Assembly: GCF_947501225.1 (NCBI RefSeq)
Contig: NZ_CANMUW010000019.1
Location: 1-64,000, forward strand
DNA: 64,000 nucleotides
From: an uncultured Shewanella sp.
Lineage (GTDB): Bacteria > Pseudomonadota > Gammaproteobacteria > Enterobacterales > Shewanellaceae
Direction: 5' to 3'
In this document: piece by piece, positions 53,425 to 61,688 of the stretch
Layout: every line of letters begins with the position of its first letter
How positions within the stretch are numbered: the first letter of the stretch is position 1
Translations under genes and position numbers: made by a program
Notes under the pieces: model-generated
Databases searched by the model: none
Seen by the model: the letters and a program-made list of their open reading frames with translations, nothing else
What the model was told of the DNA's origin: nothing

Positions 53425-54054
53425 TTAGATACCCATGCGCATTTCGCGCTCGGCCTCAGTTAAAGATGCCTTAAAGGACTCACGGTCAAACAGACGCGTC
53501 ATGTAAGCCTTAACTTCTTTAGCTGTACGCATATCCAGCTCAATACCCAATACAGGTAAACGCCACAGTAGTGGGCCAAGATAGCAATCTGCTAAACCAA
53601 ACTCTTCAGACATAAAGTAAGGCATCTCGGAGAATACCGGAGCAATAGCGGTTAAGCTCTCCTGTAACTCTTTGCGAGCCGCATCGGCACGATCACCACT
53701 TCTGATACGGTCAACCAAGGTATACCAATCTGTTTCGATTCGGTTCATCATTAATCGAGTACGACCACGAGACACCGGATATACAGGCATAAGAGGCGGA
53801 TGCGGGAAACGCTCGTCCAGGTACTCCATGATGATGCGTGAGTTATATAGTACTAACTCACGATCGACTAACGTCGGTACTGTGTTATAAGGGTTCAGTT
53901 CGATTAGATCTTCAGGCATCTCACTTGGATCAACCTGTAGTACATCAACAGTCACCCCCTTTTCAGCCAAGACGATACGAACTTGGTGACTATAGAGATC
54001 ATCTGCACCTGAATACAGGGTCATGATTGAGCGTTTATTGGCAGCAACAGCCAT
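53425..54054 (-). CDS. sspA: Stringent starvation protein A
   Basis: A 209-residue glutathione-S-transferase-fold protein that binds RNA polymerase and affects stationary-phase and acid-stress genes. The N-terminal thioredoxin-like part includes MTLYSGADDLYSHQVRIVLAEKGV and NPYNTVPTLVDRELVLYNSRIIMEYLDERFPHPPLMP; the C-terminal helical part ends ESFKASLTEAEREMRMGI. The ATG at 54054 has GGAGG. It precedes sspB without a gap and follows petC by about 100 bases. Confidence 0.95.
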   Translation of the reverse strand: MAVAANKRSIMTLYSGADDLYSHQVRIVLAEKGVTVDVLQVDPSEMPEDLIELNPYNTVPTLVDRELVLYNSRIIMEYLDERFPHPPLMPVYPVSRGRTRLMMNRIETDWYTLVDRIRSGDRADAARKELQESLTAIAPVFSEMPYFMSEEFGLADCYLGPLLWRLPVLGIELDMRTAKEVKAYMTRLFDRESFKASLTEAEREMRMGI

Positions 54055-54162
54055 TGATACCCTCCGGGACTTATAAGTCAAAAGCAAAAAAACAAAAAGC
54101 AAACGAGGGGCAAAGCCCCCCGTTTACAATATGCGGATAATACATTCTAACCTTTAAAAGGG

Positions 54163-54864
54163 TTAGTGTACATCTTTCCAGTACTCTTTCTTCAACAGAT
54201 AAGCTATCACGAAGAAGATAAACAGGAAGCCCATCACCCACCAACCTAAGCTTTCACGCTCAAGTTTTACAGGGTCACCGGAGTAGACCAAAAATCCGGT
54301 GATATCTCTTACAACCTGATCATACTCTTCAGCAGATAGTTTTCCGCCGGTGGCAACCAAGGTACCATCTTCCTGTTTAACCGGCATACCCTGAAGGTGC
54401 TCGAGCACATGAGGCATACCCACAGAAGGGAATACCGTGTTATTTACACCAAATGGACGGCTTTCATCTTTATAAAAACCCTTCAAATATGTGTAAACCC
54501 AGTCTGCACCTCGAACACGGGCAACCAAAGTGAGATCTGGTGGCGCAGCACCAAACCATTTAGCCGCATCGGCCGGTGGTATTGCGTTCTGCATCAAATC
54601 TCCAGGCTTAGCATTCTTATCGAACATATACTTACTGCGCATATCATCGATTGAGATATCTAAATCTTCGGCTACACGGCTATAACGCTGATACTGAGTG
54701 CTGTGACAGCCGGAACAGTTGTGCTGAAACAGATCAACACCACGTTGCAGAGACTCCTTGTCGTGAAGATCGATGTTAGCACTCTCTAAGTGTACATTCG
54801 AACCACCGGCAGCAAGCGCTAAAGATGGAACTAAGGTAACTAATGCAATGAGTAATTTTTTCAT
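54163..54864 (-). CDS. petC: Cytochrome c1 subunit of the bc1 complex
   Basis: A 233-residue membrane-anchored c-type cytochrome, complex III. A signal peptide (LLIALVTLVPSLALA) is followed by one heme c motif CSGCH near residue 50. The axial Met candidate lies in PSVGMPHVLEHLQGMPV. The C-terminal helix (GWWVMGFLFIFFVIAYLLKKEYW) anchors it. Its ATG overlaps the petB stop by one base (TAATG). It is the last gene of petA-petB-petC. Confidence 0.95.
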   Translation of the reverse strand: MKKLLIALVTLVPSLALAAGGSNVHLESANIDLHDKESLQRGVDLFQHNCSGCHSTQYQRYSRVAEDLDISIDDMRSKYMFDKNAKPGDLMQNAIPPADAAKWFGAAPPDLTLVARVRGADWVYTYLKGFYKDESRPFGVNNTVFPSVGMPHVLEHLQGMPVKQEDGTLVATGGKLSAEEYDQVVRDITGFLVYSGDPVKLERESLGWWVMGFLFIFFVIAYLLKKEYWKDVH

Positions 54865-56078
54865 TAGTGAGTCAACCTCTCTGGAACAGGCTTAGTCTTC
54901 TCATTCTTACTGTAAATCCATAACAGTAGGAAGAAACCGAAGTAAGTCAGAGTAAAGATACGCGCAGCGATTGTCAGTGCAGGTGTCGCTGGAACAGCAC
55001 CTAAATAGCCCAGTACGATAAACGATACGGCGAACTGACTGATGTTCAACTTATGGATCATGCTACGGTAACGAATAGACTTAACATTACAACGATCTAA
55101 CCATGGCAGTACAAACAGAACTGCAATCGCAAGCCCCATGCCTACTACACCCAATAACTTATCGGGAATCGCACGCAAAATGGCATAGAAAGGTGTAAAG
55201 TACCAAACAGGTGCAATATGCTCAGGCGTCTTCATTGGGTTAGCCGCTTCGAAGTTGGGCTTCTCAAGGAAGTATCCGCCACCTTCCGGCATAAAGAACA
55301 GGACGTAGCAGAAGACAATCAGGAAGCCTGCGACACCCATGATATCTTTCACAGTATAGTAAGGGTGGAATGGAATACCGTCTTTCGGCCAGCCATTTTC
55401 ATCCTTATTCTGCTTAATCTCAATACCGTCAGGGTTGTTTGAACCCACTTCATGTAATGCGATTAAGTGTAGGAAAACCAATACAACCAGAACCAGCGGC
55501 AATGCGATGACGTGCAAGGCAAAGAAGCGGTTCAATGTCGCACCGGAAACCACGAAGTCACCTCGGATCCACAGCGTTAAGTCATCACCAATAACCGGGA
55601 TAGCACCAAACAGTGAGATAATAACCTGAGCGCCCCAATAAGACATCTGCCCCCAAGGTAGCAGGTAGCCCATAAAGGCTTCAGCCATCAACACGAGGAA
55701 GATAAGCATACCGAATAACCAGAGTAGCTCTCTGGGCTTCTGGTAAGAACCGTAGATTAAACCACGGAACATGTGCAGGTAGATAACGACGAAAAATGCC
55801 GATGCGCCGGTAGAGTGCATATAACGCAGTAACCAACCGTACTCAACATCACGCATGATATATTCAATCGAAGCAAAAGCACCTTCAGCGGTTGGTACAT
55901 AGTTCATTGTCAGCCAGATACCTGTCAGCAACTGGTTAACCAGTACCAACATGGCTAATGAACCGAAGAAATACCAAAAGTTAAAGTTTGTCGGCGTTGC
56001 ATACTGACCTACATGACGATTATAGGTCGCCGTCATCGGAATGCGCGCATCGATCCAATCAACAATATTCTTAACCAT
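54864..56078 (-). CDS. petB: Cytochrome b subunit of the bc1 complex
   Basis: A 404-residue eight-helix membrane subunit carrying two hemes b. His pairs are seen in the helices with LLRYMHSTGASAFFVVIYLHMFRG and FALHVIALPLVLVVLVFLHLIALHE (quoted as two helices). The Qo-site PEWY motif is replaced by IAPVWYFTPFYAILR, i.e. PVWY, as in many proteobacteria. It overlaps petA and petC by one base each, so the three genes are coupled. The complex oxidises quinol and reduces cytochrome c. Confidence 0.95.
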   Translation of the reverse strand: MVKNIVDWIDARIPMTATYNRHVGQYATPTNFNFWYFFGSLAMLVLVNQLLTGIWLTMNYVPTAEGAFASIEYIMRDVEYGWLLRYMHSTGASAFFVVIYLHMFRGLIYGSYQKPRELLWLFGMLIFLVLMAEAFMGYLLPWGQMSYWGAQVIISLFGAIPVIGDDLTLWIRGDFVVSGATLNRFFALHVIALPLVLVVLVFLHLIALHEVGSNNPDGIEIKQNKDENGWPKDGIPFHPYYTVKDIMGVAGFLIVFCYVLFFMPEGGGYFLEKPNFEAANPMKTPEHIAPVWYFTPFYAILRAIPDKLLGVVGMGLAIAVLFVLPWLDRCNVKSIRYRSMIHKLNISQFAVSFIVLGYLGAVPATPALTIAARIFTLTYFGFFLLLWIYSKNEKTKPVPERLTH

Positions 56079-56668
56079 TAGACTGCTCCCTGATCAACAC
56101 CGATGAGGACATTACCATCGTCGATATACTGGTGAGGTGGAACAACCAGGTTCAGTGGTGCCGGAACCCCCTGGAAGACTCGACCGGCCATATCAAACTT
56201 GGAACCATGACATGGGCAGAAGAAGCCGGAAGCTACACCCTCGACCTGTTCACCGAAGGTGTCAGGCAGGTAGGTAGGAGAACAACCTAAGTGAGTACAT
56301 AGACCTACGGCAATAAAGAACTCAGGATTGATAGAGCGAACAGCATTTTGTGCATAAGCAGGCTGTTGCTCTTCTGCCGATGCCGGATCGCGTAGTTGAT
56401 CATCGAGAGTGGCGAGGTTTTTCAAGACCTCTTCAGTACGACGCACAACCCATACAGGCTTTCCGCGCCATTCTACACGGATCAGCTGACCCGGCTCTAC
56501 TTTACTAATATTTACTTCAACCGGCGCACCTGCAGCTTTCGCTTTGGCACTCGGATTCCATGACTTTATAAAAGGAACCGCTACAGCGACGGCACCTACA
56601 CCACCTACTACGGCAGTGGCTGCGGTCAGAAATCTGCGACGTCCGGTATCGACTGGCGCATTGCTCAT
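56078..56668 (-). CDS. petA: Rieske iron-sulfur subunit of the bc1 complex
   Basis: A 196-residue protein with a twin-arginine-type N terminus (TGRRRFLTAATAVVGGVGAVAVA) whose hydrophobic segment also anchors it. The 2Fe-2S ligands are in CTHLGCSP and CPCHGSKFD. It transfers electrons from quinol at the Qo site to cytochrome c1. First gene of petABC; a TATAAT-like -10 lies about 100 bases upstream. Confidence 0.96.
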   Translation of the reverse strand: MSNAPVDTGRRRFLTAATAVVGGVGAVAVAVPFIKSWNPSAKAKAAGAPVEVNISKVEPGQLIRVEWRGKPVWVVRRTEEVLKNLATLDDQLRDPASAEEQQPAYAQNAVRSINPEFFIAVGLCTHLGCSPTYLPDTFGEQVEGVASGFFCPCHGSKFDMAGRVFQGVPAPLNLVVPPHQYIDDGNVLIGVDQGAV

Positions 56669-56996
56669 CCACTTATCTCCAGAGAGTGTTGGAATTTTTG
56701 TTTTAAATTATTTATCGAATATAGGGTTTAAACCCAAAACTCAAAAACGAAACTTGAGGCGGGGCTCATTATAGCCAAAAATTAGAACCAGATCATAGTA
56801 AAACAGATAACAAAGTTAACTATGTTAGAAAAATAACCGTTCCAGCTCAAAAAACATGCGAACTTATATACGAATTAAACAAAAACAGCTCAATAAAAGT
56901 GGATAAATAACAATAACATTTATCACTAAATTAGTAGGTTAAGAAAGGGAAACAAAAAAAAGCCCGACCAAGGTCGGGCTTTTAATTCAAATGGGT
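56669..56996. promoter_or_regulatory. petABC promoter region and hflC terminator
   Basis: 328 bases between hflC and petA, both read leftward. A TATAAT -10 hexamer lies at 56773-56768 on the minus strand, with no good -35, so activation is likely needed. The right end holds the hflC terminator. The AT-rich centre contains GTTAAC near 56815 but no full ArcA or FNR site that I can align. Confidence 0.45.
56950..56984 (-). terminator. Intrinsic terminator of the hfq-hflX-hflK-hflC operon
   Basis: AGCCCGACC, AA, GGTCGGGCT form a 9-bp GC-rich stem. On the minus strand it is followed by T8, 13 bases past the hflC stop. Confidence 0.93.
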
Positions 56997-57875
56997 TTAT
57001 TTACCTTGAGAGCTCTTCATATATTTGAAGAATTCGCTATCGGGCTCTAACACCATAACATTCGAATCACCACTGAAACTTTGTTTGTAGGCTTCAAGGC
57101 TTCGAATAAAGCTGTAGAATTCAGGATCTTTATTGAAAGCTTCTGCATAGATTTTAGCAGCAGTAGCGTCACCCTCACCTCGAACCTGCAACGCCTTACG
57201 CTGCGCATCGGCAAGCTGAACCGTTACAGAGGCATCGGTCTTAGCTCGAATGATCTCAGATTGCTCCATACCTTGTGCGCGATGCTCTTTCGCTACAGCG
57301 GTACGTTCTGCACGCATACGCTGATAGATACTCGAACTCACGTTAGCCGGTAAGTTGATCTGCTTAACTCGAACATCGACAACTTCGATACCTAAGTCTG
57401 CAGCACTCTCAGAGGCATTTTTCAATGCATCTTGCTGAAGCTCATCACGGCTACCTGAGACAATCTCTTTAATCGTCCGGCGACCAAACTCGGTACGAAG
57501 ATCGTTATTGATCTTACGCTGCAGTAGCGACTCGGCGTTGGCCTTGATACCACCATTTGTCGATAGGTAGTACTTTTCAAAGTCCAAGATGCGCCATTTC
57601 ACATAAGAATCAACCATAAGGTCTTTCTTCTCAGAGGTAACGAATCGATCGGCAGCACCATCCATTGTCTGAATGCGCGAATCGAGAAACTTAATCTTAT
57701 CGATCATCGGCAGTTTCAGATGCAAACCTGGTGCATAAATTCGAGTCACACCATCATCTTTCAAAATTTTACCGAATCGTGAAACTATCGCTCTTTCACC
57801 TTCGTTAACAATTAAGATAGAGGACAATATTACGGCAACCAGTACCGCTGCAATAATCGCAGTTAATCTACCCAT
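56997..57875 (-). CDS. hflC: HflC, FtsH protease modulator
   Basis: A 292-residue SPFH/band-7 membrane protein. An N-terminal helix (LTAIIAAVLVAVILSSILIV) anchors it, with the band-7 domain (NEGERAIVSRFGKI, VVDVRVKQINLP) in the periplasm and a coiled-coil with RAERTAVAKEHRAQGMEQSE. With HflK it forms a cage around FtsH and controls membrane protein turnover. It starts 2 bases after hflK. Confidence 0.95.
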   Translation of the reverse strand: MGRLTAIIAAVLVAVILSSILIVNEGERAIVSRFGKILKDDGVTRIYAPGLHLKLPMIDKIKFLDSRIQTMDGAADRFVTSEKKDLMVDSYVKWRILDFEKYYLSTNGGIKANAESLLQRKINNDLRTEFGRRTIKEIVSGSRDELQQDALKNASESAADLGIEVVDVRVKQINLPANVSSSIYQRMRAERTAVAKEHRAQGMEQSEIIRAKTDASVTVQLADAQRKALQVRGEGDATAAKIYAEAFNKDPEFYSFIRSLEAYKQSFSGDSNVMVLEPDSEFFKYMKSSQGK

Positions 57876-57877
57876 TC

Positions 57878-59023
57878 TTAGTTCCTCCCCTGGCGAGTTC
57901 TATCGCTACGAGACGGACGTGAATCGAGCGGCATGCTGTTCTGACCAATAATCTCATTGGTCGGACTCATCGATGAGTTAGAGCTCACTTTGCGGGGCTT
58001 ACTGTCAGACTGAGTACCTTGCATTAACTTATCCAAAGGCAGATACATCATATTGCCACTGCTCTTAGCATCGACAAGCACCTTATTGGTATCCTTCATC
58101 ACAGACTGCATAGCATCCAGATAGAGACGTTCACGCGTCACCTCTGGTGCAGCTTTATATTCAGGAAGCAGTAGTTCAAAGCTTGCAACTTTACCTCTTG
58201 CCTCTAATATTTCGCGTTCTTTGTATGCATTGGCCTGCTGCTCCATTCTTTGAACCTGACCACGAGCCTTAGGTTCAATCGCACGAGCATAAGCCTCAGC
58301 CTCACGAATGAAGCGCTGCTCATCTTCCTGTGCAGAGATTGCATCATCGAAAGCATCCTTCACCTCTTCAGGTGGACGTGCCGGCAGGAAGTTGACATCG
58401 ACAATGTTAATACCTAGGTCGTAAGGTTCAATGATACGCTCAACCTCTTCCCAGGTATCGCGGCGGATCTGATCACGACCAGTCGTCAAGATGTCATCCA
58501 TCTTGTTATGACCGACAACATAACGCAGCGCACTGTCTGTGGCTTCACGCAAACTTTCATTGGCATCGACGGCACTGAACAGGAATCGATATGCATCGAC
58601 AACACGATATTGAACGTCGAGCTCAACTAAAACCACATTCTCATCGGCCGTCAGCATGCTACCTGAAGCAGGAATCGAACGAACCGTACTCACATTAACC
58701 GGAAATACTTGATCGATGAAGGTCGCTTTCCATTGTAAGCCAGGTTCGACTTCACCAATGTATTCACCAAACCTCAATGCGACACCTTTCTCCGCTTCCT
58801 TGACTGTATAGAAACCCGATAGTCCCCAAACAACAAGTGCGATACCTAAGACAATGATAAGACCGAAAGAGCTAACGCCAGCTCCTGAGCCACCGCCTTT
58901 TCCACCACCGAAGCGTTTCGAAAGGTTACGAAAAACCTCATCAAGATCTGGTGGTCCCTTATCGTTACCGTTTTTATTTCCCCAAGGGTCTTTCCCCTTG
59001 TTACCGGGCTCGTTCCAAGCCAT
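57878..59023 (-). CDS. hflK: HflK, FtsH protease modulator
   Basis: A 381-residue SPFH protein, partner of HflC. A Gly/Pro-rich cytosolic head (NEPGNKGKDPWGNKNGNDKG, GGGKGGGSGAG) precedes the membrane helix (about 53-73). The band-7 domain (VKEAEKGVALRFGEY, GINIVDVNFLPARPPEEV) and an Arg/Ser-rich tail follow. It lies 44 bases after hflX and 2 bases before hflC. Confidence 0.95.
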   Translation of the reverse strand: MAWNEPGNKGKDPWGNKNGNDKGPPDLDEVFRNLSKRFGGGKGGGSGAGVSSFGLIIVLGIALVVWGLSGFYTVKEAEKGVALRFGEYIGEVEPGLQWKATFIDQVFPVNVSTVRSIPASGSMLTADENVVLVELDVQYRVVDAYRFLFSAVDANESLREATDSALRYVVGHNKMDDILTTGRDQIRRDTWEEVERIIEPYDLGINIVDVNFLPARPPEEVKDAFDDAISAQEDEQRFIREAEAYARAIEPKARGQVQRMEQQANAYKEREILEARGKVASFELLLPEYKAAPEVTRERLYLDAMQSVMKDTNKVLVDAKSSGNMMYLPLDKLMQGTQSDSKPRKVSSNSSMSPTNEIIGQNSMPLDSRPSRSDRTRQGRN

Positions 59024-59067
59024 TTAGCACTCCATAGGTACGTGAAATAAATGAGATGACTAAAAAC

Positions 59068-60366
59068 CTACTCAACTGCCGTATTTTCTACAACAAAGGT
59101 CTCTAACTCCCCTTGGCTCTGTTTCATGAGTCGGTGCCAGTCGGCCTCCAACAAACGAACAGATAAGATACAGTTCCCCAGATCGTCGTACTCTTTCTGC
59201 TGTATCACATCAAGTTTGTAAAACTGACCAAGATAATGTCCAGCTGCCGCCGGAATTTTCAAGGTTAACTCTAAGGTAGTCTTACCAACAATAGCGTTGA
59301 TAGCTTCCTTTAGCTGCTCCAAACCCTTTTGTTGCTGGGCAGAAACCCAGACTCGTGTCGGCATGCCTTCGGAGTCATAATCGATCTTCGGGCTTACATC
59401 CTCTAACAGGTCAATCTTATTACAGACGACCAGTTGCGGAATCTCTTCGGCACCAATCTCCTTGAGCACTTCCTGAACCTGCTCAAAATTATCCCCCATC
59501 GCCTCATCGGCACAGTCGACAATATGTAGCAAGAGATCTGCCTCTCGTGTCTCCTGTAGGGTTGCCTTGAACGCAGCAACCAGATCATGGGGTAGGTGTC
59601 GGATAAAACCTACGGTATCAGCTAAAATTATCCCACCATCTCTCAACTCTAACTTTCTCAAGGTAGGGTCGAGTGTGGCAAAAAGCTGATCCGCTGCGTA
59701 GACATCGGAAACCGTCAGCGAATTAAACAGTGTCGATTTACCCGCATTGGTATAACCAACCAAAGAAACGGTAGCTAAATCACTACGGCGTCTCGAGCGA
59801 CGGCTCTGTTCCCTCTGTTTATCCACCTTATCTAAACGACGGTTAATCGTTCTGATCCGTCCACGCAACAGGCGTCTATCGGTCTCAAGCTGAGTCTCCC
59901 CAGGCCCCCTGAGTCCAATACCACCCTTTTGTCGCTCAAGGTGGGTCCATCCTCGTATCAGGCGTGTCGACATATGGCGTAACTGCGCTAGCTCCACCTG
60001 CAACTTACCTTCGTACGTACGAGCCCTTTGAGCAAAAATATCTAAGATGAGTGTGGTGCGGTCAAGCACGCGGCATTGGCATAACTGCTCAAGGTTTCTC
60101 TCCTGAGCAGGACTCAATGCATGGTTAAAAATCACCACGTTCGCTTCTGTAGCCGCAACCATCGCAGCCAACTCATCTGCCTTTCCCGAACCCACGAAAT
60201 ACTTTCGATCCGGTGAACGGCGGCTCCCTGTTATAACTCCGATTGACTGGGCCCCAGCCGACTCTACCAATAATTGGAGTTCGACTAGATCCTCCCTACT
60301 ATCTTCATCGGAAAAGTCGATATGGACAAGGACCGCACTCTCTCCCGCCTCATAACGATCAAACAA
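59068..60366 (-). CDS. hflX: Ribosome-associated GTPase HflX
   Basis: A 432-residue GTPase that splits stalled or heat-damaged ribosomes in studied species. The N-terminal domain (YEAGESAVLVHIDFS, FNHALSPAQERNLEQLC) is followed by a coiled linker (GPGETQLETDRRLLRGRI) and the G domain: GYTNAGKSTLFN (G1), DTVGFI (G3), NKIDLL (G4). The start codon is TTG, with AAGGAG about 9 bases upstream, and the N terminus matches the family. It follows hfq by 20 bases. Confidence 0.94.
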   Translation of the reverse strand: MFDRYEAGESAVLVHIDFSDEDSREDLVELQLLVESAGAQSIGVITGSRRSPDRKYFVGSGKADELAAMVAATEANVVIFNHALSPAQERNLEQLCQCRVLDRTTLILDIFAQRARTYEGKLQVELAQLRHMSTRLIRGWTHLERQKGGIGLRGPGETQLETDRRLLRGRIRTINRRLDKVDKQREQSRRSRRRSDLATVSLVGYTNAGKSTLFNSLTVSDVYAADQLFATLDPTLRKLELRDGGIILADTVGFIRHLPHDLVAAFKATLQETREADLLLHIVDCADEAMGDNFEQVQEVLKEIGAEEIPQLVVCNKIDLLEDVSPKIDYDSEGMPTRVWVSAQQQKGLEQLKEAINAIVGKTTLELTLKIPAAAGHYLGQFYKLDVIQQKEYDDLGNCILSVRLLEADWHRLMKQSQGELETFVVENTAVE

Positions 60367-60386
60367 AAAGCTAACTCCTTAATCTA

Positions 60387-60668
60387 TTACTGGTCGTTAC
60401 TATCGTCTTGCTGACCATTAAAACCACCCGCTGGGCTTGGTGCCGAGCCATGGCTGTTTACGTTGAATGGTCGAGCAGGCACAACTGTAGAGATAGCGTG
60501 CTTGTATACCATTTGGCTTACCGTGTTTTTCAGCAAAATAACAAATTGGTCAAATGACTCAACCTGACCTTGTAACTTGATGCCATTAACGAGATAAATT
60601 GAAACAGGAACGCGCTCACGGCGCAGTGCGTTCAAAAACGGGTCTTGTAAAGATTGCCCCTTTGCCAT
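60387..60668 (-). CDS. hfq: RNA chaperone Hfq
   Basis: A 93-residue Sm-like hexameric chaperone for small RNAs. Sm1 and Sm2 are intact: FLNALRRERVPVSIYLVNGIK, QFVILLKNTVSQMVYKHAIS. The C-terminal tail (after VVPARP) is short, Gly/Ser/Asn-rich and acidic at the end (QQDDSNDQ), as in many marine gammaproteobacteria. It lies between miaA and hflX, the classic order. An A-rich leader precedes it. Confidence 0.97.
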   Translation of the reverse strand: MAKGQSLQDPFLNALRRERVPVSIYLVNGIKLQGQVESFDQFVILLKNTVSQMVYKHAISTVVPARPFNVNSHGSAPSPAGGFNGQQDDSNDQ

Positions 60669-60761
60669 TTTATAATTTCCTTTTTAATTAAAATAAGTAG
60701 TAAAACTAATACAACATAAAATTTTGTTTGGTTTTAGTATTATATAGTGAGGCCTAATTAG

Positions 60762-61688
60762 CTAGCGACAATGTCGCAATACGGTATTTAGATTCGAATC
60801 TACACCGCTTTCCAGCCAATTTAACTCAGGCCAGCCTCTCAACCATGTTAATTGACGCTTGGCTAATTGCCTAGTAGCAACGATGGCTTTTTCCACCATA
60901 GTATCATAGTCAAATTCACCATCGAGATATTGCCAGCACTGCCTATAGCCAACACACCTCATCGAAGGAAGCGTTAAATTCAGATCGCCTCGCTCTTTCA
61001 GTGAGCGAACTTCATCTACGAAACCTTGATTTAACATCAATTTGAATCTTTCTTCTATAGAAAGATGTAACACTTTCCGATCTTTCGGTGAAATCGCAAA
61101 TTGAACTATGTCATAAGGCAGAGGCTCTGACTTAGTTTGGCTCAATTCGGTAAGCGATCTCCCACTGATTCTGTATACTTCCAGCGCCCTGATTAACCTT
61201 TGCGGATCATTTGGGTGAATACGTTCAGCTGAGACAGGATCTACCCGCTTAAGTTCATCATGTATCTGCTGCCAACCATGCTGTTCAGCTTCAGAGACAA
61301 TTTGTGCACGCACAAACTCATCGGCTCCGGGAAGTGGCGAAAGCCCCTCCAACAGCGCCTTAAAGTACATCATGGTTCCACCCACTAACAGTGGTGTCTT
61401 GCCTGCCGCAATAATCGAATCTATCTCATTCAGAGCATCGGCTCTGAAGTCCGCAGCTGAATAACTTTCAGCCGGATCACGGATATCTATCAGCCTATGT
61501 GGCGCAACGGCTAGCTCTGCGGCACTGGGTTTTGCCGTGCCGATATCCATTCCGCGGTAGATCAGTGCTGAATCTACAGAGATAATTTCACAGTTGTGCT
61601 TTTGAACCAACTCAATCGCTAATGCCGTTTTTCCTGAGGCAGTTGGCCCCATTAACGTTAGGATTTTTGGCATATTCTGTTCAGTCAC
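60762..61688 (-). CDS. miaA: tRNA dimethylallyltransferase
   Basis: A 308-residue enzyme that adds a dimethylallyl group to A37 of tRNAs reading UNN codons. The P-loop LMGPTASGKTALAIEL and the segments ISVDSALIYRGMDIGTAKP and PLLVGGTMMYFKALLEGLS are standard. Its start overlaps the mutL stop by 8 bases, so the genes are coupled. The miaA-hfq gap of 93 bases may hold an hfq promoter. Confidence 0.96.
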   Translation of the reverse strand: MTEQNMPKILTLMGPTASGKTALAIELVQKHNCEIISVDSALIYRGMDIGTAKPSAAELAVAPHRLIDIRDPAESYSAADFRADALNEIDSIIAAGKTPLLVGGTMMYFKALLEGLSPLPGADEFVRAQIVSEAEQHGWQQIHDELKRVDPVSAERIHPNDPQRLIRALEVYRISGRSLTELSQTKSEPLPYDIVQFAISPKDRKVLHLSIEERFKLMLNQGFVDEVRSLKERGDLNLTLPSMRCVGYRQCWQYLDGEFDYDTMVEKAIVATRQLAKRQLTWLRGWPELNWLESGVDSNLNTVLRHCR